A DNA stretch of 64,000 nt, taken from NCBI GenBank assembly GCA_028283825.1, contig JAPWJW010000003.1, positions 992,001-1,056,000 of the forward strand. Direction: 5' to 3'. This DNA comes from Azospirillaceae bacterium. GTDB taxonomy: Bacteria > Pseudomonadota > Alphaproteobacteria > Azospirillales > Azospirillaceae. The position numbers and the translations under genes were made by a program. The notes under the pieces are model-generated. The model was given only the letters and a program-made list of their open reading frames with translations. It had not been told where the DNA came from and searched no databases. This document shows positions 40,001-49,000 of the stretch, in pieces. Positions within the stretch are counted from its first letter, which is position 1; each line of letters begins with the position of its first letter.

Positions 40001-43000
40001 GCCCAGTTGTCCGGCCTGACCGTCACCCCGCCCGCCGACTACAGCGGCACCCTGAACCTGTCCGTCGTCGCCCATGCCGACGTCAACGGCACCGACGCCA
40101 CCGCCAGCGCCAACGTGGCCGTCACCGTCCTGCCCGTCGCCGACGTGCCCAACCTGGTGGTCCTGCCGGTGGTGGGCCTGGAAGACCAGCCCATCGCGCT
40201 GAACATCACCGCCGGCCTGGCGACCCCGGCCGCGGGCGAGACCCTGTCGGTGGTGATCAGCGGCGTGCCCACCGGCGCCACCCTGTCCGCCGGCACCGAC
40301 AACCATGACGGTACCTGGACCCTGACCGGCGTGCAGCTGACCGGCCTGACCATCACCCCGCCCGCCGACTATAGCGGCACCATCAATCTGGGCGTCACGG
40401 CGCACGCCGACGTCAACGGCACCGACGCGGCGGTCAGCGCCGGCGTGGCGGTGACCGTCCTGCCCGTCGCCGACATCCCCAACCTGGTGGTCCTGCCCGT
40501 CGTGGGCCTGGAAGACCAGCCCGTCGCCCTCACCATCGCCGCCAGCCTGGCCGCCCCCGTGGCGGGGTGAGGCCCTGTCCGTCACCGTCGCGGGATTGCC
40601 GGCCGGCGCCACCTTGTCCGCCGGCACGCACAACGCCGACGGCACCTGGACACTGACCGGCGCCCAGCTGACCGGCCTGACCCTGACCCCGCCCGCCGAT
40701 TACAGCGGCACCCTGAACCTGACCGTCACCGCCCATGCCGACGTCAATGGCACCGACGCGGCGATCAGCGCCAACGTCGCCGTCACCGTCCTGCCCGTCG
40801 CCGACATCCCCAACCTGGTCGTGCTGCCCGTGGTGGGCCTGGAAGACCAGCCCATCGCCCTCAACATCACCGCTGGCCTGGCCGCACCCGTGGCGGGTGA
40901 GACCCTGTCCGTCACCATTGCCGGATTGCCGGCCGGCGCCACCCTGTCGACCGGCACCCACAACGCCGACGGCACCTGGACACTGACCAGCGCGCAGCTG
41001 ACCGGCGTCACCCTGACGCCGGCGGCCGATTACCACGGCACGCTGAACCTGACGGTCACCGCCCATTGCCGACATCAACGGCACCGACGCATCGACCAGC
41101 GCCAACGTCGCCGTCACCGTCCTGCCCGTGGCGGATATCCCCAACCTGGTGGTCCTGCCCGTCGTCGGGCTGGAGGACCAGCCCATCGCCCTGACCATCA
41201 CCGCCGGCATCGCCACGCCCGCGGTGGGTGAGACATTGTCGGTGGTGGTGGGCGGCCTGCCCGCCGGTGCCACCCTGTCCGCCGGCACCCACAATGCCGA
41301 CGGTACCTGGACCCTGACCGGCGCCCAGCTCACCGGCCTCACCCTGACCCCGCCGGCCGATTACCACGGCACGCTGAACCTGTCCGTCACGGCGCATGTC
41401 GACGTGAATGGGACGGAGGCTTCGGTGGGGGCCAGCCTGGCGGTCACCGTCGTGCCGGTGGCCGACATCCCCAACCTGGCCGTCCTGCCCGTCGTGGGCC
41501 TGGAAGACCAGCCCATCGCCCTGAACATCGCGGCCGGCATCCCCACCCCGGCGGTGGGTGAGACGCTGACCGTCACCGTCAGCGGCGTGCCGACCGGCGC
41601 CACCCTGTCCGCCGGCACCGACAACCATGACGGCACCTGGACGCTGACCGGCGCACAGTTGTCCGGCCTGACCCTGACCCCGGCACACGATTATCACGGC
41701 ACCCTGACCCTGGGCGTCACCGCCCAGACCGACCTGGCGGGTGTCAGCGCCACCACCAACGCCAGCCTGTCGGTGACAGTGGTGCCGGTGGCGGACGTGC
41801 CCACCCTGACCGTCCTGCCCGTCGTGGGCCTGGAACATCAGCCCATCGCCCTGACCATCGCCGCCGGTATCCCCACCCCGGCGGTGGGCGAGACCCTGTC
41901 CGTGGTCGTCAGCGGCGTACCGACCGGTGCCACCCTGTCCGCCGGTACCGACAACCACGACGGTACCTGGACCCTCACCGGGGCCCAACTCACCGGCCTG
42001 ACCCTTACCCCGCCCGCTGATTACAGCGGCACCCTGAACCTGGGCATCACCGCCCATGCCGACGTGGCGGGTTCCACCGCCGACATCAGCGCCAACCTGG
42101 CCGTCACCGTCCTGCCCGTCGCCGACATCCCCAACCTGGCCGTCCTGCCCGTCGTCGGCCTGGAAGACCAGCCCATCGCCTTGAGCATCGCCGCCGGCCT
42201 GCCCACCCCGGTGGCGGGTGAGACCCTGTCGGTGGTGGTCAGCGGCGTGCCGGCCGGCGCCAGCCTGTCCGCCGGCACCCACAATGCCGACGGCACATGG
42301 ACGCTGACGGGCGCCCAACTGACCGGCCTGACCCTGACACCGGTGCACGACTACAACGGCACGCTGAACCTGACCGTCACCGCCCATGCCGGCCTGAACG
42401 GCACCGACGCGGTCGCCAGCGCCAATCTGGCCGTCACCGTCCTGCCCGTCGCCGATATCCCGACCCTGGCGGTCCTGCCCGCCGTCGGCCTGGAAGACCA
42501 GCCCATCGCCTTGAGCATCGGTGCTGGCCTGGTGAGCCCGGCGGTGGGTGAGACCCTGTCCCTGGTGGGTCAGCGGCCTGCCGGCGGGCGCCATCCTGTC
42601 CGCCGGTACCGACAATCATGACGGGACCTGGACCCTGACCGGTGCCCAGTTGACCGGCCTGACCCTGACGCCGCCCCCGGACTACAACGGCACCATCAAC
42701 CTGGCCGTCACCGCCCACGCCGACGTCAACGGCACCGATGCCACCATCAGCGCCAACTTGGCCGTCACCGTCCTGCCCGTCGCCGACATCCCCAATCTGG
42801 TGGTCCTGCCCGTCGTGGGCCTGGAACACCAGCCGGTGGCCCTCAACATCTCCGCCGGCCTGGTGAACCCTGCCGTGGGCGAAGCCCTGATGCTGATCGT
42901 CAGCGGCCTGCCCACCGGCGCCACCCTGTCCGCGGGCACCCATAATTCCGACGGCACCTGGAGCGTGACCGGCGCCCAGTTGTCCGGCCTGACCCTGACC

Positions 43001-46000
43001 CCGCCCGCCAGCTACAGCGGGACCCTGAACCTGACCGTCACCGCCCATGCCGACGTCAACGGGACGGCATGCGGCCATCAGCGCCAACCTGGGCGTCACC
43101 GTCCTGCCCGTCGCCGACATCCCCAACCTGGTGGTCCTGCCCGTCGTGGGGCTGGAGAACCAGCCGCTGGCCCTGAACCTCAGTGCCGCCCTGGCGACGC
43201 CGGTGGCGGGTGAAACCCTGTCGGTGGTGGTCAGCGGCCTGCCCGCAGGATCCAGCCTGTCCGCCGGTACCCACAACGCCGACGGCACCTGGACCCTGAC
43301 GGCCGCCCAGCTGTCCGGCCTCAGCATCACCCCGCCGCATGATTACAGCGGCACGCTGAACCTGACCGTTACCGCCCATGCCGGCCTGAACGGCACGGAT
43401 GCGACCGCCAGCGCCAACCTGAGCGTCACCGTCCTGCAGGTGGCCGATATCCCGACCGTCGCCGTCCTGCCCGCCGTGGGCCTGGAAAACCAGCCCATCG
43501 CCCTCAGCCTCTCCGCCGGCCTGGCCGCCCCAATCGTCGGTGAGACCCTGTCGGTGGTGGTCAGCGGCCTGCCCACCGGCGCCACCCTGTCCGCCGGCAC
43601 CCACAATTCCGACGGCACCTGGACCCTGACCGGCGCCCAGCTGTCGGGCCTCAGCATCACCCCGCCCGCCAACTATCATGGCACCCTGAACCTGACCGTC
43701 ACCGCGCACGCCGGCCTCAACGGCACCGATGCCACCGCCAGCGCCAACCTGGCCGTCAATGTCCTGCAGATCGCCGACATCCCCACCGTGGCCGTCCTGC
43801 CCGCCATCGGCCTGGAAAATCAGCCCATTGCCCTCAGCCTCTCCGCCGGCCTCGCCGCGCCCGTGGTGGGTGAGACCCTGTCGGTGGTGGTCAGCGGCCT
43901 GCCCACCGGCGCCACCCTGTCCGCCGGCACGCATAACGCTGACGGCACCTGGACCCTCACCGGCGCCCAGTTGACGGGCCTCAGCATCACACCGCCGACC
44001 AACTACCACGGCACGCTGAACCTGACGGTCACCGCCCACGCCGGCCTCAACGGCACCGATGCCACCGCCAGCGCCAACCTGGCCGTCAACGTCCTGCAAG
44101 TGGCCGACATTCCCACCGTCGCCGTCCTGCCCGCCGTGGGCTTGGAGAACCAGCCCATCGCCCTCAGCCTTTCCGCCGGCCTCGCGGCCCCGGTGGCGGG
44201 CGAGACCTTGTCGGTGGTGGTCAGCGGCCTGCCCACCGGCGCCACCCTGTCCGCCGGCACGCATAATGCTGACGGCACCTGGACCCTCACCGGCGCCCAA
44301 TTGTCCGGCCTGACCGTCACGCCGCCGACCAACTATCACGGCACCTTGAACCTGACCGTCACGGCGCATGCCGGCCTGAACGGCACCGACGCCGCGGCCA
44401 GCGCCAACCTGGCCGTCAACGTCCTGCAGATCGCCGACATTCCCACCGTGGCCGTCCTGCCCGCCGTCGGCCTGGAGAACCAGCCCATCGCCCTCAGTCT
44501 CTCCGCCGGCCTCGCCGCACCCGTGGTGGGTGAGACCCTGTCGGTGGTGGTCAGCGGCGTGCCCGCAGGATCCACCCTGTCCGCCGGCACCCACAATGCC
44601 GACGGCACCTGGACCCTCACCGGCGCCCAGTTGACGGGCCTCAGCATCACGCCGCCCGCCAACTACCACGGCACCCTGAACCTGACCGTCACCGCCCACG
44701 CCGGCCTCAACGGCACGGATGCCACCGCCAGCGCCAACCTGGCCGTCAACGTCCTGCAGATCGCCGACATTCCCACCGTGGCCGTCCTGCCGGCCGTCGG
44801 CCTGGAAAACCAGCCCATTGCCCTCAGCCTCTCCGCCGGTCTGGCCGCGCCCGTGGTGGGTGAGACCCTGTCGGTGGTGGTCAGCGGCCTGCCCACCGGC
44901 GCCACCCTGTCCGCCGGTACCCACAACGCCGACGGCACCTGGACCCTCACCAGCGCCCAATTGTCCGGCCTGACCGTCACCCCGCCGACCAACTACCACG
45001 GGACCTTGAACCTGACCGTCACGGCGCATGCCGGCCTCAACGGCACCGATGCCGCGGCCAGCGCCAACCTGGCGGTCAACGTCCTGCAAATCGCCGACAT
45101 TCCCACCGTGGCCGTCCTGCCGGCCGTCGGCCTGGAAAACCAGCCCATCGCCCTCAGCCTCTCCGCCGGCCTGGCCGCGCCCGTGGTGGGTGAGACCCTG
45201 TCGGTGGTGGTCAGCGGCGTGCCCACCGGCGCCACCCTGTCCGCCGGCACCCACAACGCCGACGGCACCTGGACCCTCACCGGCGCCCAGTTGACGGGCC
45301 TCAGCATCACGCCGCCCGCCAACTACCACGGCATGCTGAACCTGACCGTCACCGCGCACGCCGGCCTCAACGGCACGGATGCCACCGCCAGCGCCAACCT
45401 GGCGGTCAACGTCCTGCAAATCGCCGACATTCCCACCGTGGCCGTCCTGCCGGCCGTCGGCCTGGAAAACCAGCCCATCGCCCTCAGCCTCTCCGCCGGC
45501 CTGGCCGCGCCCGTGGTGGGTGAGACCCTGTCCGTGGTGGTCAGCGGGGTACCCACCGGTGCCACCCTGTCCGCCGGCACCCACAATGCCGACGGCACAT
45601 GGACCCTCACCGGCGCCCAGCTGTCGGGCCTGACCATCACCCCGCCGGCCAACTATTACGGCACCCTCAACCTGAGCGTCACCGCCCACGCCGGCCTGAA
45701 CGGCACCGATGCGGCCGCGAGCGCCAACCTGAGCGTCAACGTCCTGCAGGTGGCCGATATCCCGACCGTGGCGGCATTGCCCGCCGTCGGCCTGGAGAAC
45801 CAGCCCATCGCCCTCAGCCTCTCCGCCGGCTTGGCCGCGCCCGTGGTGGGTGAGACCCTGTCGGTGGTGGTCAGCGGGGTGCCCACCGGCGCCACCCTGT
45901 CCGCCGGCACCCACAATGCCGACGGCACCTGGACACTGACCGGTGCCCAGTTGTCCGGCCTGACCCTCACCCCGGCCGCCAACTACCACGGGACGCTGAA

Positions 46001-49000
46001 CCTGACGGTCACCGCCCACGCCGGCCTCAACGGCACCGACGCCACGGCCAGCACCAGCCTGGCGGTCAACGTCCTGCAGATCGCCGACGTGCCCACCCTG
46101 GCCGTCCTGCCCGCCCTGGGCCAGGAAGACCACGCCATCGCCCTGAACATCACCGCCGGCCTGGCGACCCCGGTAGCGGGTGAGACCCTGTCGGTGGTGG
46201 TCAGCGGCGTGCCGACGGGCGCCACCCTGTCGGCAGGTACCCACAACGCCGACGGCACCTGGACCCTGACCAGCGCCCAACTGACCGGCCTGACCCTCAC
46301 CCCGGCCGCCAACTACAGCGGCACCATCAACCTGGGCGTCACCGCCCACGCCGGCCTGAACGGAACCGACGCCACCGCCAGCACCAGCCTGGCCGTCGTC
46401 GTCACGCCGGTGGCCGACGCCCCCGGCCTGCTGCTGGCCCCGGCCCTGGGCCTGGAGAACCAGCCCATCACGCTGAACCTGGCCTCCACCCTGACCAGCC
46501 CCGCCGTCGGCGAGACCCTGTCCGTCATCATCAGCGGCGTGCCCACCGGCGCCACCCTGTCCGCCGGTAATCCACAACGCCGACGGCAGCTGGACCCTGA
46601 CCGGCGCGCAGTTGACCGGCCTGACCATCACCCCGCCCACCAACTACAGCGGCACCATCAACCTGTCGGTTGACGCCCATGCGGCGGTGGCCGGCACCAG
46701 CGCCGACACCACCGGCAGCCTGGCCGTCACCGTCCTGCCCATGACCCTAGCCCCGACGCTGGCGGTTGCGGCCGCCGTGGGTCTGGAGGACCAGCCCATC
46801 GCGCTGACCATCTCCAGCGCCCTGGTGGCACCGGTGGCGGGTGAGACGCTGTCCGTGGTCCTCAGCGGCGTGCCCGTCGGCGCCACCCTGTCCGCCGGCA
46901 CCCACAATTCCGACGGCACTTGGACGCTGACCGGCGCCCAGTTGAGCGGCCTGACCCTGACCGCGCCCAGCAACTACAGCGGCACGCTGTCCCTGGGCGT
47001 CACCGCCCATGCCACGCTGGGCTCGGTGGAAAGCACCACCTCCACCACCCTGCCGGTGACGGTCACAGCCGTGGCCGACACGCCGCAACTGGCGGTGCTG
47101 CCGGCCAACGGCCTGGAAGACCAGCCCATCGCGCTGAACATCATGGGCCGCCTGACCGATACGGACGGGTCGGAGATCATGACCGTGGTGGTCGGCGGCC
47201 TGCCCATCGGCGCCACCCTGAACCACGGCGTCCTGCAGGCCAACGGCAGCTACCTCCTGACCCCGGCGCAACTGTCCGGCCTGACCGTCACGCCGCCCGC
47301 CAACTACAGCGGCAGCTTCAACCTGACGGTCACGGCGCATGCGACGGAGACCAGCAACCTCAACGACGCCGCCACCAGCCTGACGCTGCCGGTGACGGTG
47401 GCCGGTGTGGCCGACACCCCGCTGCTGGTGCTGACCCCGGCCGTGGGCCTGGCCAACGCCGCGGTACCCCTGGTCATCGCCCCCACCCTGACCGACACCG
47501 ACGGGTCGGAACAGCTGTCGGTCACCGTGTCCGGCGTGCCCGCCGGTGCCACCCTGAACCACGGCCAGCTGACATCGGTGGCGGCCAATGGCACCAGCGT
47601 GTGGTCGCTGTCGTCCAGCGACCTGACCGGCCTGACCATGACACCGGCGCACAACTACAGCGGCACCACCAGCCTGACCGTCAGCGCCATCGCCACCGAA
47701 ACCGGCAGCACCGCCAGCATCAGCGGCACCCTGGGCGTCACCGTCCTGGGCACCCTGGGCGTGCCCAACCTGACGCACAGCGACCTGACGGTCACCCTGG
47801 GCGCGGCGGTCGGCGTGCAGGGGGCCGCCACCGCGCTGGACCTGACCACCGGCCTGCAAGCCAGCGTCTCGTTGGGCGACGTCAACAGCGTCGTCGTCAG
47901 CGGCCTGCCCACCGGCGCCACCCTGAACCACGGCATCCTGCAGGCCGACGGCAGTTACCTGCTGACCCCAGCACAGCTGTCGGGCCTGACCGTCGCCACC
48001 CCGTCCACCTACGCCGGCGCCTTCAACCTCAACGTCTCCTACGGCGTCGGGGCGGGCAGCGCTGCGGAAACCGTGGGCGGCACCGTGGGCGTGCAGGTCG
48101 CGGCCGTGGCCAGCGTCGGCTCCGTCGTCGCCACGGGCATCGCCGGCCTCTACCATGCCGCCATCAGCCTGCCCATCGTGGGTTCGCTGCTCGACACGGT
48201 GGGGACGCAGCAGCAGTCCTACATCATCGGCGGTGTGCCCAACGGCGCCCACCTGTCGGCCGGCATCAACAACGGCGACGGCACCTGGACCGTGCTGCCC
48301 AGCCAGATCACCGGCCTGACCGTCACCCCGCCCATCAGCTACAGCGGCACCATGAACCTGACGGTGACCGAGGTGGCGCGCGACGCCGACGGCTCCGTCG
48401 CCGTGTCGGCCACCCAGCCGCTGGCGGTGTCGGTCGCCGCCCAGGTGATCGGCGCCGTCACCACCCTGCTGGGCACCGAGGACACCTCCCTCAACCTGGG
48501 CAGCAGCCTGCTCAGCCTCAACCTGGGCAGCGTGCTCAGCGTCACTATCGGCGGCGTGCCCGCCGGCGCCACCCTGTCGGGCGGCAGCAAGAACGCCGAC
48601 GGCACTTGGTCGGTGTCCACCGGCCTGCTGAGCAGCCTGAAGCTGATCCCCGCCGCCAACGTCGCCAGCGACTTCCAGCTGACGGTCACCGGCAAAATCC
48701 TGGGCATCACCACCCAGCTCGGCCTGTACAACGTCCACATCGAAGGCGTGGCCGACACGCCGACCCTGACGGCCAGCGCCCCCACCAGTGTGGTGGAGAA
48801 TCACAGCATCCCGCTGACCATCACGGGTGCGCTGACCGACACCGACGGGTCGGAAACCCTGTCCTATGCCATCAAGGGCCTGCCGGCGGGCGCCACCCTC
48901 TCTGCCGGCCACTACAACCCCCAGACCGGCGATTGGGACCTGAAGGCCTCGGAAGTCGCCAACCTGACGGTGACGCCGCCCACCAATTACAGCGGCACCC

